Shown here in pieces: positions 16,262 through 25,315 of a stretch of DNA of 64,000 nt; position 1 is the stretch's first letter, and the number at the start of each line of letters is the position of its first letter. This DNA comes from Paraburkholderia aromaticivorans (lineage in GTDB: Bacteria > Pseudomonadota > Gammaproteobacteria > Burkholderiales > Burkholderiaceae): assembly GCF_012689525.1 (NCBI RefSeq), contig NZ_CP051515.1, positions 1,054,001 through 1,118,000 of the forward strand. The letters are read 5' to 3'. The translations under genes and the position numbers were made by a program. The notes under the pieces are model-generated. The model worked only from the letters and a program-made list of their open reading frames with translations, was not told where the DNA came from and ran no database searches.

Positions 16262-16905
16262 AAACTGCGAACGAGCGGATACCCATGAGTGCTGTCGATG
16301 CAGAATCCGTCCCTGACCAATGCGGTCGTTTTGAACGCCGTACCGGGAAGCGTGGCGTCCGGTATGGCGATGTAGCCGTTCGCAGCATTGAAGTGGAAGA
16401 AGTAGAAGATATCGGGATTCTGGCCGGACGCCACGAGGATCCGGTTGGCGCCGACGGTGGCAAGTTGAGCGAAGTGCTCATCCCGTGAGCGATCGTTGAT
16501 GTTGATGCGCGGGTCCGACGGATAGGCGAACGGATCGACGGTGTTCGCGACGAAGGCGCCGCCAGCGCTGCCGGTGCAGATGTTGGTGCCGCGATAGAAC
16601 AAGGCGCCATCCGTGGCCGGGTCCGGGGCGGCGTCGCCCTCGAGGTTGAGGGACTGAAGCGTCCATCGCAGGTTGCCGGCACTGCTATACGCATGAATGT
16701 CGGTGCCGCCGTTGCGGCCGAGGTCCCAGCTTCCGCCCCAAGGGTTGTTGAGCACTTAGAGGTTGCCGGCGGTGTCCTTGCCGATGCCGGCGACGCGGGT
16801 GAAGCGCTTCGCGCCGACCTGGCCTTTGATGCCCGTCGTGGTGTCGAGATAACCGCCCTGAATGCCGAACGTACCGGCCAGCGTCGGCCTGCCTGAGAGC
16901 TTTAG
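16262..16905 (-). pseudogene. Decayed beta-propeller-like gene, truncated at both ends
   Basis: On the minus strand a protein-like frame reads TLAGTFGIQGGYLDTTTG and then VGAKRFTRVAGIGKDTAGNL, stops at a TAA (16756-16758), and resumes LNNPWGGSWDLGRNGGTDI, GALFYRGTN and GANRILVASGQNPDIFYFFH up to about 16262. The Gly/Asp-rich repeats look like NHL/WD-type propeller blades. A single-base change from a Tyr codon would explain the TAA. No start codon or ribosome site exists: upstream another stop interrupts near 16910, and the 3' part runs into the end of nmrA. The original function is not recognised. It is convergent with nmrA and next to a LysR gene. Confidence 0.6.
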
Positions 16906-16982
16906 CGGCTATCGACAACGAGACCGCGCCGTGCGAGGCTGTGACTATTCTTTCTCTGAATCGTCTGGATGGGCTACCGGAT

Positions 16983-17915
16983 ATGAGCATTTCCCGTCTG
17001 CGCCTTCCCTCTCTGGATGGGCTGCTGGCGTTCGAAGCCGCGGCGCGGTATGGCACTTTCGAGCGCGCCGGCGAAGCGCTCTGCATCACGGGAAGCGCGG
17101 TTGCCAAGCGCGTTGCCGCGGTCGAGCAACTGCTCGGCATTCAGCTATTGGACAGAAGCGGAAGAACGCTGGTGCTGACCGATGCCGGCAAGGACTACCT
17201 TCAACAGGTCGCGGGGCCGCTTCGTTTGCTGTCGGCGGTGCCGTTGCATCGGCTCGATGACGGACGCAAGCAGCGCTTGCGCCTCTGCGCGCCGCCCACG
17301 TTTTCGCGCCAGATTATCGCGCCCAGGCTCGACGAATTGAGTGACCGGTACACGTCGATCGAACTGGAACTGGTCCTGAGCGTGCCGGATACGGACAGCC
17401 CGCCCCGCGATACCGATCTCTGGATTCGAGGCGGCGAGCCCGTCGAGGCGGGATGCACGATCTTGACGCGAGATCGCGTAACGCCGCTGATCGCGCCGTC
17501 GCTTCTGACGCGTGTCGAACCATTACTTAAGCCCGCCGACATGGCGAGTGTGCGGCTTTTGCGGACCTCACTGGAGCCGTGGACGCCATGGCTGCGCGCC
17601 GCGGGTCTCGACTGGAGCGAGCCTGATACAGGGCCACGGCTGATGGATCTCGGCTTGTTGCTGGAGGCGGCGGCAAGCGGGCAAGGCATCGCGCTCGGAA
17701 GGCCGACGCTTGCATTGGCATGGCTGGAAACGGGGGCACTCGTCCCCTTGTTTCCCGACATTGCGTGCCCCGTGCCGCCGTACTATCTGATGCCGCATGC
17801 CGCGCAAGGCGCTGCGGCCGACATTGCCGCCTGGCTGGTCGACATCTGTGCGCGTGCGAACCGGGCATCGTCGGAATATCTTTCGCGTTTCACCGGAACA
17901 GATTTCGCGGGATAA
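16983..17915 (+). CDS. LysR-family transcriptional regulator (GcvA-like)
   Basis: A 310-residue LysR regulator: LRLPSLDGLLAFEAAARYGT begins the winged HTH and GSAVAKRVAAVEQLLGIQLL is its recognition and linker region, followed by a substrate-binding domain. The style (PSLDGLLAFEAAAR...FERAGEAL) is that of the GcvA/TrpI subgroup. ATG 16983 (MSISRLRLPSL) is preferred to a GTG at 16941, but neither has a strong ribosome site. It is followed at 47 bp by the FMN alpha-hydroxy-acid dehydrogenase on the same strand, its likely target or co-transcribed partner. Confidence 0.88.
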   Translation: MSISRLRLPSLDGLLAFEAAARYGTFERAGEALCITGSAVAKRVAAVEQLLGIQLLDRSGRTLVLTDAGKDYLQQVAGPLRLLSAVPLHRLDDGRKQRLRLCAPPTFSRQIIAPRLDELSDRYTSIELELVLSVPDTDSPPRDTDLWIRGGEPVEAGCTILTRDRVTPLIAPSLLTRVEPLLKPADMASVRLLRTSLEPWTPWLRAAGLDWSEPDTGPRLMDLGLLLEAAASGQGIALGRPTLALAWLETGALVPLFPDIACPVPPYYLMPHAAQGAAADIAAWLVDICARANRASSEYLSRFTGTDFAG

Positions 17916-17962
17916 GGAGCGGGCGGCCAGTAGTATCGCTTCGATACAACTGGAGTGAGACA

Positions 17963-19120
17963 ATGCCCGACCCAATCGCATGCATCGAAGACCTGCGCGC
18001 AGCGGCCCGCCGGCGCGTGCCGCGCATGTTCTACGACTACGTCGACTCAGGCTCATACACCGAGTCGACCTATCACGCAAACGAAGCCGATCTACGGCAA
18101 ATCAGATTACGCCAGCGCGTGGGCGTCAATATCGACGCAAGAAGTCTCGAGACCGTGATGGCCGGCCGCAAGGTCGCGATGCCGGTCGCGCTCGCGCCGA
18201 CCGGGCTCGCCGGAATGATGAGAGGCGACGGCGAAATTCTCGCGGCGCGCGCGGCGCAGCGTTTTGGTGTGCCGTTCACCTTGTCGACCATGAGCATTTG
18301 CTCGATCGAGGACGTCGCCCGGAGCGTCCCCAGCCCCTTCTGGTTTCAACTCTATGTCATGCGGGACAGGGCATTCATCGAGCAGCTGATGCAGCGCGCC
18401 GCAAGCGCTGGGTGCACCGCACTGGTCGTGACGATGGACCTGCCGGTGGGCGGTCAGCGCCATAAGGACGTGCGCAACGGTCTGTCCACGCCGCCTCGCA
18501 TGACCTTGAACAACCTCCTGAACATGGCGAGCAAGCCGGCCTGGACCTGGGGCATGGCGCGAGCGAAGCGGCGCCACTTCGGCAATATCGTCGGCCACGT
18601 CAAGGGTGTCGACGATATGTCTTCGTTGGCTTCCTGGGTGAGAGATCAGTTCGATCCGACCGTGACATGGGCGGACATCGAATGGATCCGCAAGCGCTGG
18701 AACGGCAAGCTGATCCTGAAGGGGATTCTCGACACGCACGACGCGCTTCGCGCGGTCGACGCCGGCGCGGACGTCATTGTCGTTTCGAATCATGGCGGCC
18801 GCCAGCTCGATGGCGCGGTGTCGACGATCGAGGCATTGCCGTCGATTGCGGAAGCGGTCGGCGAGCGCGTCGAGGTGTGGTTCGACAGCGGCATCAGGAC
18901 GGGACAAGACGTCCTGAAGGCCGTGGCCCTCGGTGCACGCGGCACGATGATCGGCCGGGCGTTTCTCTATGGACTCGCGGCGGCGGGCGAGGCGGGTGTC
19001 CGAAGAAGTCTGGAAATCATCGCCGCGGAACTCGATACGACGATGGCGCTGTGCGGATATGCCGATATCGGCGCGGTCGGCCCGGAGATTCTGGCTTCGA
19101 GAGGTTTTGCGCAATCGTAA
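17963..19120 (+). CDS. FMN-dependent alpha-hydroxy-acid dehydrogenase (LldD/MdlB type)
   Basis: A 385-residue flavoenzyme oxidising an L-2-hydroxy acid (lactate, mandelate or similar) to the 2-keto acid. RMFYDYVDSGSYTE (about 24-37), ALAPTGLAGMMRGDGE (about 76-91), FQLYVMRD and the catalytic VSNHGGRQLDG (His about 278) are standard for the family, as are the FDSGIRTGQD and ALGARGTMIGRAFLYG flavin-phosphate loops. TGGAGTGAG precedes ATG 17963; upstream in-frame codons overlap the LysR gene. Substrate is not resolved: LldD, MdlB and glycolate-oxidase-like members look alike at this level. Confidence 0.9.
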   Translation: MPDPIACIEDLRAAARRRVPRMFYDYVDSGSYTESTYHANEADLRQIRLRQRVGVNIDARSLETVMAGRKVAMPVALAPTGLAGMMRGDGEILAARAAQRFGVPFTLSTMSICSIEDVARSVPSPFWFQLYVMRDRAFIEQLMQRAASAGCTALVVTMDLPVGGQRHKDVRNGLSTPPRMTLNNLLNMASKPAWTWGMARAKRRHFGNIVGHVKGVDDMSSLASWVRDQFDPTVTWADIEWIRKRWNGKLILKGILDTHDALRAVDAGADVIVVSNHGGRQLDGAVSTIEALPSIAEAVGERVEVWFDSGIRTGQDVLKAVALGARGTMIGRAFLYGLAAAGEAGVRRSLEIIAAELDTTMALCGYADIGAVGPEILASRGFAQS

Positions 19121-19392
19121 GCAGGTCCTGGCCGGATCTGCGTGAAATGTAAGTTTTCTGGCAGTCGTAGCCGGCATTCCAGGGCAACGTGTAGCCGTGG
19201 GCATAACGTTCGATAACGAAGCCGGTCACACATCAAGGCCAGGGCCTTCAGGGCGCCGTGCCTCACAGCAAAACCGCTTTTACTCGACGGAGACCGTCGA
19301 CACGTCGTACGCCTTGAACGCGACATATCAAGGCGGCTGATTCGATCAATTTGTTTCGTAGTACAGCATAATCAGAATATTGGAGTGATGGG
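19121..19392. other. Intergenic region before the porin gene
   Basis: Contains a short plus-strand frame ending at a TGA (19338-19340) and a minus-strand frame reading ERYAHGYTLPWNAGYDCQK, both without start signals; they may be coding relics, but I recognise neither. The 3' end (19340-19390) is AT-rich (ATTTGTTTCGTAGTACAGCA then TAATCAGAATATTGG) and probably carries the porin promoter. Confidence 0.4.
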
Positions 19393-20595
19393 ATGAGGAA
19401 GAAAAGGAGACTGCTCGGTAACGCCGTTCCGCGAATGCGTGATCGGAGCGAGCAAATAAAGATCGGTTCGGCAAGGCCGCGCAAATGTGTGCCGATCATG
19501 CTCGCGGGCGTTATTTCAAGTGCGGCGCTGTATTCCGCTTCGGCGAATGCGCAGTCGTCGGTGACGCTTTACGGGCTTGTCGATGCCGGCGTTCGCTATA
19601 CCACGCATGCGAATCCCGCTGGCGATTCGCAGTTTCAACTCGCCAACGGCGAAAGCGAGAGCCTGTTTGGAATAAAAGGCGCGGAAGACATTGGCGGCGG
19701 CACGAAGGTGATCTTCGATATCGAAAACCGCTTCTTTCCGAACTCGGGGGCAACCGACCCCGCTTATCCGTTCTTCAACACGGCGCTTGTCGGCCTGCAG
19801 TCGGACACCTTCGGCAAGCTGACGCTGGGGCGTCAGATCAATCCGCTCTCCGACGCGGTTCTCGATGCATTCGTGACGAACCGCTGGCTGCCGACGTTCT
19901 ATCAGTTCCGGCCGGAAGTCACGATGGCGCAGGGCGTATGGACGAGCAACATGGTCAAGTACGCGGCGCGCTGGCAGTACCTGACGGCCGAAGTTTCGTA
20001 TGCGTTCGGCGGCGCGGCAGGCCACTTCGGCGCGGGGAGCCAGATTGGCGCGTCTCTCCTGTATCTGCCTGCCGCGCCACTGAACCTGGCGGTCGCTTAT
20101 CTTGACTCGCGCGACGCGGTGAATGCATCGGCCCATCTCAAGTCGTGGACTGCCGGCGGTTCGTATGCGTTCGACAGCACCACGGTGAGCGCCGGCTGGG
20201 TTGTGAACCGGCAGGACGCCGGCTTTGTCGGTAACTTCCCGAATGGCCCGTTTTCCGCGCCCGCATTGACCGCGCTGAAATTCAACGCGTTCACCTCGCG
20301 GCAGATGTTCTTTGGCGGCGTGACGCAGCAGATAGGTCTCGCGACACACCTGTCCGCCAACGTGTGGCGCACGACGCAGACCGGAAAAACGCAACCCGCG
20401 GACGGAAACGCGACCCAGTTCCAGCTGCTTGGGGACTACAACTTGTCGAAACGTACGGACATCTATCTGGAAGCCGACTATTCACTGTACCGGGGCGGCA
20501 TGGTCGGCGCGCAATTCCAGGGCATCAACGCAGTGAGCTCGGCCTATAAGACCACGCAACTGGGCGTGACTGCCGGCTTGCGGCATCTGTTCTAG
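19393..20595 (+). CDS. Burkholderia-type trimeric porin
   Basis: A 16-strand outer-membrane general-diffusion porin. The mature protein begins QSSVTLYGLVDAGVRYTTH, the hallmark of Burkholderia/Bordetella porins, after a hydrophobic signal segment (MLAGVISSAALYSASANA) that ends about residue 53; it closes with TQLGVTAGLRHLF, with the terminal Phe needed for outer-membrane insertion. Total 400 residues. The ATG at 19393 has TTGGAGTGATGGG upstream, but it gives an unusually long basic leader (35 residues) before the signal peptide; ATG 19435 or 19498 could be the true start. It follows the FMN hydroxy-acid dehydrogenase and may take up its substrate (inference). Confidence 0.9.
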   Translation: MRKKRRLLGNAVPRMRDRSEQIKIGSARPRKCVPIMLAGVISSAALYSASANAQSSVTLYGLVDAGVRYTTHANPAGDSQFQLANGESESLFGIKGAEDIGGGTKVIFDIENRFFPNSGATDPAYPFFNTALVGLQSDTFGKLTLGRQINPLSDAVLDAFVTNRWLPTFYQFRPEVTMAQGVWTSNMVKYAARWQYLTAEVSYAFGGAAGHFGAGSQIGASLLYLPAAPLNLAVAYLDSRDAVNASAHLKSWTAGGSYAFDSTTVSAGWVVNRQDAGFVGNFPNGPFSAPALTALKFNAFTSRQMFFGGVTQQIGLATHLSANVWRTTQTGKTQPADGNATQFQLLGDYNLSKRTDIYLEADYSLYRGGMVGAQFQGINAVSSAYKTTQLGVTAGLRHLF

Positions 20596-20606
20596 GAGGG
20601 ATGCAC

Positions 20607-20631
20607 AACGCTCGCGAGTCTGGCGAGCGTT
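20607..20631. terminator. Hairpin between porin and Crp/Fnr genes
   Basis: AACGCTCGC-GAGTCTG-GCGAGCGTT, a perfect 9-bp stem 11 bp after the porin stop and 26 bp before the end of the convergent regulator. It lacks a clear T-run, so it is a candidate terminator or 3' stabilising hairpin serving both strands. Confidence 0.55.
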
Positions 20632-20656
20632 CCCGCTGATCTGTTCATTGGCGCGA

Positions 20657-21349
20657 TCAAACGCAATCCTGAAAGGACGAGAGAATCTCTTTCGAGCATA
20701 TTTCGATTCGACCATAACGGAGCACGATCGCGCCTTGTTCGGCCAGGGTCTTGAGTTCCAGGGCGAGCGTCTGGCGTGTGATGCCGAGCATCATGGCCAG
20801 CGTGTCCTGCGAGAGGCTCAGCTCGCGGCGACACTGCGGCTCGCACGACACGTCGCCTGAAGCGAGCAGCAGCAGGCGTCGGGCGATGCGCGCGCGTGTC
20901 GAGTGCAGCGTGGCGTCTTCCACCATGCGATAGAGCCAGTTCATATGGATCGACTGCAACCCGGCGATCGCACGAACAAAGGCGGTGCTCTGCATCAACG
21001 CTTCGAAAGCGGCGGCCCCGACCACGAAGAGAGTCGACCGGTCGAGCGCCACGACATCGCGTGGGCGAGGCTGCCCGCTCGTCAAGGAGGTCTGGCCGAA
21101 CCAGTTGCCCGCTTCAATGACGGCGAGAATCGCTTCCTTGCCGTCTTCACGCAGTGTGAATGCTTTGAGCCGGCCGCTTTGGATTCCGTAGAAGGCAATC
21201 GGCGCGTCATCGCGGCGGAACAGATATTCGCCGGGGTGGAGCGTCATCAATTCGCTTTGCCGCATCAGCGCCTCCTGTTCCTCCGCAGGCAACGCGCAGA
21301 ACCACGGGTTGGTCCGCATGGCTGCGGACGTGTCGGTGAGGTTGGCCAT
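20657..21349 (-). CDS. Crp/Fnr-family transcriptional regulator
   Basis: A 230-residue regulator with a cyclic-nucleotide-binding-like beta roll (about 20-130; HPGEYLFRRDD, GNWFGQTSL) and a C-terminal winged HTH (SLSQDTLAMMLGITRQTLAL, about 180-199). The cysteines needed for an Fnr iron-sulfur cluster near the N-terminus are missing, so cAMP, another small molecule or no ligand is more likely. It lies downstream of the ADC-tautomerase-aldehyde dehydrogenase run on the same strand, separated by a strong hairpin, and may be independently expressed. Confidence 0.88.
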   Translation of the reverse strand: MANLTDTSAAMRTNPWFCALPAEEQEALMRQSELMTLHPGEYLFRRDDAPIAFYGIQSGRLKAFTLREDGKEAILAVIEAGNWFGQTSLTSGQPRPRDVVALDRSTLFVVGAAAFEALMQSTAFVRAIAGLQSIHMNWLYRMVEDATLHSTRARIARRLLLLASGDVSCEPQCRRELSLSQDTLAMMLGITRQTLALELKTLAEQGAIVLRYGRIEICSKEILSSFQDCV

Positions 21350-21380
21350 GTGCAGCAGTCCCGGTACGTATCAACAATGA

Positions 21381-21407
21381 AGCGTGGCGGCTAAAAGCCG
21401 CCACGCT
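21381..21407 (-). terminator. Strong hairpin after the ADC-like gene
   Basis: AGCGTGGCGGCT-AAA-AGCCGCCACGCT, a perfect 12-bp stem located between the ADC-like stop (21483) and the Crp/Fnr start (21349), both on the minus strand. No long T-run follows on that strand, but the stem is strong and well placed to end the upstream operon. Confidence 0.6.
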
Positions 21408-21482
21408 ACGCGCTCTCATGTTGGAAGGCACTTCCCAGTTTCCGTCGGGGAGTACCGTGGCCCTCGGTCGGCCTGTCCAGTT

Positions 21483-22289
21483 TTATTTCGTGTTATCGAC
21501 CAGCGTTTTCAGGTCCGTCACGCTGTACGCCATGGAGCCCCGAAAGCCCGCTCCCACTCGCACCGGCTGCAGATCCGAAATCTCTTCGCCTTCGGCAAGC
21601 GGGAACGAGAGCTTGCCCTCTCCAGACCACACGTCGGCGATCTGCGCGTTGTCCATGATGGACATCACGAGTTCGTTGACGGCCGGTGTTTGATGCTCGC
21701 CTGCCGCGAGACGCGGGAAGTAGCGCAGATTGACAACCGGCCGACCAGCGATGCCGAGCTTCGACACGTCGGCGACTGCCTGCTCGAGCTTGACTTCGGC
21801 ACGCGCCAGCCGCTGTCCGGACGCGGACGCCGTGGCGGCGAAGCGGGTGCCCGCCGCGACCGGCGCAGCCGCCGGACTCCGTGCAGCAAATGAACGCGTC
21901 TGATACACCTGCCCGTAGCGCTTCGGGAAACCTTGAATCAGGCCGCGCATCATGGCCGAATCGTTGTCCACGAAAATATACGGGCAGTACGAAACAGGCT
22001 TTCCGTCGTACAGGGCGTCGATCAGAATGAAAAACTCGCGGTATTGATAACGGGCCGGGTCGAGGAGTTCGTCGTCTTGCGCGGTGAATTGCCAATCGAT
22101 GAACAGCGCCGTTGCATGGCCCGGCGAAGCTGGATCGATACTCAGGCCTTTGGGGAGCACGGCGGCCGCCGCGGCCGGGTCGGCCCAGAATTCGACCAGG
22201 AGGAAGTCGCCGGAATAGTGCCAGGGCGGCGGGGGCGCGATACTCGAAAGACCTCGGGGCGAAAGGGGAATGGTGAACTGCTTCTGCAT
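21483..22289 (-). CDS. Acetoacetate decarboxylase-superfamily protein
   Basis: A 268-residue ADC-like protein. In acetoacetate decarboxylase a Lys in a GxPKK segment forms the Schiff base; here GFPKRYG gives Lys123 with Arg124 replacing the second lysine, so the catalytic Lys is kept but its pKa-tuning partner is altered. Other ADC features are WHYSGDFLLVEFWADPAAAA and FIDWQF. ADC-superfamily members also include lyases, hydratases and aldolase-dehydratases, so acetoacetate need not be the substrate. ATG 22289 follows CCGGAGTCGCC. Third gene of a leftward run after the aldehyde dehydrogenase and tautomerase, 52 bp from the latter. Confidence 0.82.
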   Translation of the reverse strand: MQKQFTIPLSPRGLSSIAPPPPWHYSGDFLLVEFWADPAAAAAVLPKGLSIDPASPGHATALFIDWQFTAQDDELLDPARYQYREFFILIDALYDGKPVSYCPYIFVDNDSAMMRGLIQGFPKRYGQVYQTRSFAARSPAAAPVAAGTRFAATASASGQRLARAEVKLEQAVADVSKLGIAGRPVVNLRYFPRLAAGEHQTPAVNELVMSIMDNAQIADVWSGEGKLSFPLAEGEEISDLQPVRVGAGFRGSMAYSVTDLKTLVDNTK

Positions 22290-22341
22290 GGCGACTCCGG
22301 ATCGAATGGACGGATAACAAAAAGTAGACCGCGTGTCGGCG

Positions 22342-22764
22342 TTACCGGCCGGTGGAAGACACCGGTGTATCGGCGCTGCGAATGACGGCGCCGCGTCCTG
22401 CCAGCCCGTTTCCTGGCGACCAGTTCTCACTGGCCACCTCGATGATGTTGATGAAGACATCCACAGGATCGACGCCCGGGTCGGCCTGGAGCTTCCTGAC
22501 GAGGTGTTCGTAGAAGCGCTGCTTGTCGTCGGCTGTGCGGCCGACGGTCAGCGTGATCTGGATCAGCAGCAGGGCCGGACTCCGTTCGAACGGGAACGTC
22601 ATGTTCGCGAGGAAGTTGGCCTCTTCATGTTCGCTGACGGTCATGAAGAAGGCTTCCGGGTGCACGCCCAGCGCTTCGTTGAGCGATGCGTGAATGCCTT
22701 TCAATACGGCAGTGCGGAATTGCGCAGATTGACCCTTGCGCATGTAAACATGTGTCATTGGCAT
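22342..22764 (-). CDS. Tautomerase-superfamily protein
   Basis: A 140-residue member of the tautomerase/MIF superfamily. After Met removal Pro would be residue 1 (MPMTHVYMRKG), the catalytic N-terminal proline of 4-oxalocrotonate tautomerase relatives, and IQITLTVGRTADDKQRFYEH marks the second beta-alpha-beta unit. Its length suggests two fused beta-alpha-beta units, as in cis-CaaD, MSAD and similar trimers. Such enzymes handle enol/keto isomerisation or hydration in aromatic and haloacid breakdown. A second Met six bases later would remove the Pro, so ATG 22764 is preferred. It sits between the aldehyde dehydrogenase and the ADC-like gene. Confidence 0.8.
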   Translation of the reverse strand: MPMTHVYMRKGQSAQFRTAVLKGIHASLNEALGVHPEAFFMTVSEHEEANFLANMTFPFERSPALLLIQITLTVGRTADDKQRFYEHLVRKLQADPGVDPVDVFINIIEVASENWSPGNGLAGRGAVIRSADTPVSSTGR

Positions 22765-22797
22765 GGAAAACTCCGTGTGCTATTCCTGCGTCAAATC

Positions 22798-24237
22798 TCA
22801 AGCGTCGATCATGCTGTTGACAGCCGCTTCCGAAGCCGCCAGATAAGGCGCTCGCATCAGCAGATTCGATTCGCCGCCCGCGCTTTGAAACACAACGGGT
22901 TTCGCATGGCTGAACGCCCGGTAGCCATATTCGCCGTGATAGTGGCCCATGCCAGATCCACCCACGCCGCCGAACGGCAGCGTGTCGAAGAACACGTGGG
23001 TCATCGCATCATTGACGACCAGCGCGCCGGACGTGGTGCGCGTCGATACCTGCTCGTGCTCCGCCGCGTCGTCGCCGAAGTAGTAGAGCGCCAGCGGACG
23101 CGCGCGTGCATTGATATAGGCCAGCGCCTCGTCGAACGTCTCGTAGGTCACCACGGGCAGCACCGGGCCGAAAATTTCCTCTTGCAGGACGCGCATGGTG
23201 TCGGTGGCGCCGGTGATCAGGGTGGGCGCCATCTTGCGCACGGCAGGGTCGGAAAGATCTTCGCCCGTAGGCGCCAGGCTCGCGATGCTGGCGCCTTTCT
23301 GACGGGCGTCCTCGACGAGCGCGAGCTGGCGCTCGAATCCGCGCGTGTTGATCATCGCCGTGTAGTCGGGATTCGCGCGAATGGTCGGATACATCTGCGA
23401 TACCGCCGCCTCCGCCTGCTCCACGAACTCGCGGACGCGGTTCCTGGGAATCAGGACATAGTCCGGCGCAAGGCAGATCTGCCCAGCATTGAAGGTTTTC
23501 ACCGTGAGGACGCGCTGTGCCGCGCGTTGCAGGTCCGCGTCCTTGCCGACGAGCACCGGCGACTTGCCGCCCAGTTCCAGCGTCACGGGCACAAGATTTT
23601 CCGATGCCGCGCGCATGACGTGGTGCGCGACCTGCGTGCTGCCTGTGAACACCAGATGATCGAACGGCTGCGCGCTGAACGCCGCGCCTGTTTCAGCGCC
23701 GCCAAGCACGGTGGTGAATTCATCGCTGTCGAAGTAACGCGCGACCAGCTCGGCCAGCAGCTCCGATGTCGCGGGCGTCAGTTCCGACGGTTTGAGCATC
23801 ACCCGGTTGCCCGCCGCGAAGGCACCCGCTAGCGGCCCGAATGCGAGCACGATGGGGAAATTCCACGGGCTGATGATGCCCACGACGCCAAGCGGCTGAT
23901 AATCGACGCGCGCCTTGACGCCAGGGAACGGTTCCGTTGTCGCCGGCTGGTTCACCCATGCGTCGAGATGCTCGCGGTTGAAACGCAATCCCTCGACCGA
24001 CGCCAGGATATCGGCGAGCAAGGTCTGCTGCCTGCCGCGACAGCTGTAGTCCGCGTTGATGGCCTCGACGAGCGCGTCCTTGTGCGAGCGCAGCAGATCG
24101 ATTGCACGATCGATGCGGTCTTTGCGCAGCGCGACCGTCGGCGGGCCGTCTTTGAGATGGGCGCGCTTCATCGTTTCGAGTTGAGCGTGGATCTGCGCGG
24201 CAGCCGGCTCGACCGGCAGTCTGAAATTCATCGACAT
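22798..24237 (-). CDS. Coniferyl-aldehyde-dehydrogenase-like enzyme
   Basis: An NAD(P)-dependent aldehyde dehydrogenase of 479 residues of the CalB/coniferyl aldehyde dehydrogenase group, recognisable from the short N-terminus, VVGIISPWNFPIVLAFGPLA (about 118-137), VTLELGGKSPVLVGKDAD with Glu221, FNAGQICLAPDYVL with the nucleophile Cys255, and the group-specific end LPFGGVGGSGMGHYHGEYGY. The group oxidises aromatic or long-chain aldehydes to acids. First gene of the leftward run CALDH-tautomerase-ADC; divergent from the LysR gene at 24347. Confidence 0.88.
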   Translation of the reverse strand: MSMNFRLPVEPAAAQIHAQLETMKRAHLKDGPPTVALRKDRIDRAIDLLRSHKDALVEAINADYSCRGRQQTLLADILASVEGLRFNREHLDAWVNQPATTEPFPGVKARVDYQPLGVVGIISPWNFPIVLAFGPLAGAFAAGNRVMLKPSELTPATSELLAELVARYFDSDEFTTVLGGAETGAAFSAQPFDHLVFTGSTQVAHHVMRAASENLVPVTLELGGKSPVLVGKDADLQRAAQRVLTVKTFNAGQICLAPDYVLIPRNRVREFVEQAEAAVSQMYPTIRANPDYTAMINTRGFERQLALVEDARQKGASIASLAPTGEDLSDPAVRKMAPTLITGATDTMRVLQEEIFGPVLPVVTYETFDEALAYINARARPLALYYFGDDAAEHEQVSTRTTSGALVVNDAMTHVFFDTLPFGGVGGSGMGHYHGEYGYRAFSHAKPVVFQSAGGESNLLMRAPYLAASEAAVNSMIDA

Positions 24238-24346
24238 GGGTTAGTGCTCCAGATGGCAACTTGTTGTCTTGCAACGACGTACGCACTGATCCTAACTACT
24301 CGTCCTTCGTGCGAAAATACCGTCTGATCCAAAAGATTGTTACGTC

Positions 24347-25315
24347 ATGCGCAAGAATCTGGACTACGGAGTGCTGCACGCCATGACAGCGTTCGTGCGG
24401 GTCGTCGACGCCGGAAGCTTCACGGCGGCGGCCGTGCAGATGGAGCTGACCACGGCACAGGTGTCGAGGCTCGTTTCCGAGCTGGAGAACCGGCTGCAGA
24501 CCAAGCTGCTTCAGCGAACGACGCGGCGCATGTCGGTCACGACGGCGGGCGAGCGCTACGCCAACCAATGCCGGACGATTCTTGAACTGGTGACGGAAGC
24601 CGAAAGCGAGGCAAGCGGCGCACGCATCCAGCCGGGCGGCCGGCTGAGAGTGCTCTGCATGGCGAGCTTTGGCGATCGCTACGTGGTACCGCTGGTGGCA
24701 AAGTATTGCGCGATGTATCCCTCGGTCACGGTGGAATACAGTGCCTCGCAATACGTGCCGGATCTGTTGGCGGAAGGCGTTGACGTGAGCGTGTATGTCA
24801 CTCGGAAATTGCCGGATTCGAGCATTGTTGCGCAGCGTCTAGGGGCGGTTCACGGCGTGTTGTGCGCCTCGCCGGACTATCTCAAGCGGCATGGCTCCCC
24901 GAAGTCCGTGGATGATCTGGGCGACCACGCCGCTCTGCGGCTCGTCAATTCCTCATCGACGGCGCATTGGGAATTGACCAACGGTAAGAGCACGCATTCG
25001 ATTCAACCGGTAGGGCCCCTGGTAGGCGATCATCCGGAGGCGGTTCTGCACGCGGCATGCAGCGGGTTGGGCATTGCCATGCTGCCGGGCTTTGCGGTGG
25101 TGGACCAGATACGCAAGGGCGAGCTCGTGCACGTGTTGCCTCAATGGCGCTCGCCGGAACATGGCGTCTACGTGTTGATGCCGTCCAGACGTTTTCTCGA
25201 AGCCAAGACGCGCGCGTGGGTCGAATTATTGAAGGCTGAGTTGCCCGCGGCGATCGAACGCGACGCAATGCACTTCGTGCAAAAGACCGGGTCGAGGCGG
25301 CGCTCGCACGGTTGA
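24347..25315 (+). CDS. LysR-family transcriptional regulator
   Basis: A 322-residue LysR regulator. YGVLHAMTAFVRVVDAGSFT begins the HTH domain and VSRLVSELENRLQTKLLQRT its end; the pattern is of the CrgA/AaeR-like subgroup. It is divergent from the aldehyde-dehydrogenase gene with 109 bp between starts, so it likely controls that operon. The effector-binding half contains a GLGIAMLPGFAV segment typical of the family. Inducer not predictable. Confidence 0.9.
   Translation: MRKNLDYGVLHAMTAFVRVVDAGSFTAAAVQMELTTAQVSRLVSELENRLQTKLLQRTTRRMSVTTAGERYANQCRTILELVTEAESEASGARIQPGGRLRVLCMASFGDRYVVPLVAKYCAMYPSVTVEYSASQYVPDLLAEGVDVSVYVTRKLPDSSIVAQRLGAVHGVLCASPDYLKRHGSPKSVDDLGDHAALRLVNSSSTAHWELTNGKSTHSIQPVGPLVGDHPEAVLHAACSGLGIAMLPGFAVVDQIRKGELVHVLPQWRSPEHGVYVLMPSRRFLEAKTRAWVELLKAELPAAIERDAMHFVQKTGSRRRSHG

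Noticed and set aside
19140..19340. Possible coding relics on both strands before the porin
   Set aside because: Plus frame (ending NATYQGG) and minus frame (ERYAHGYTLPWNAGYDC) overlap, so at most one is real; neither has a start or a family.
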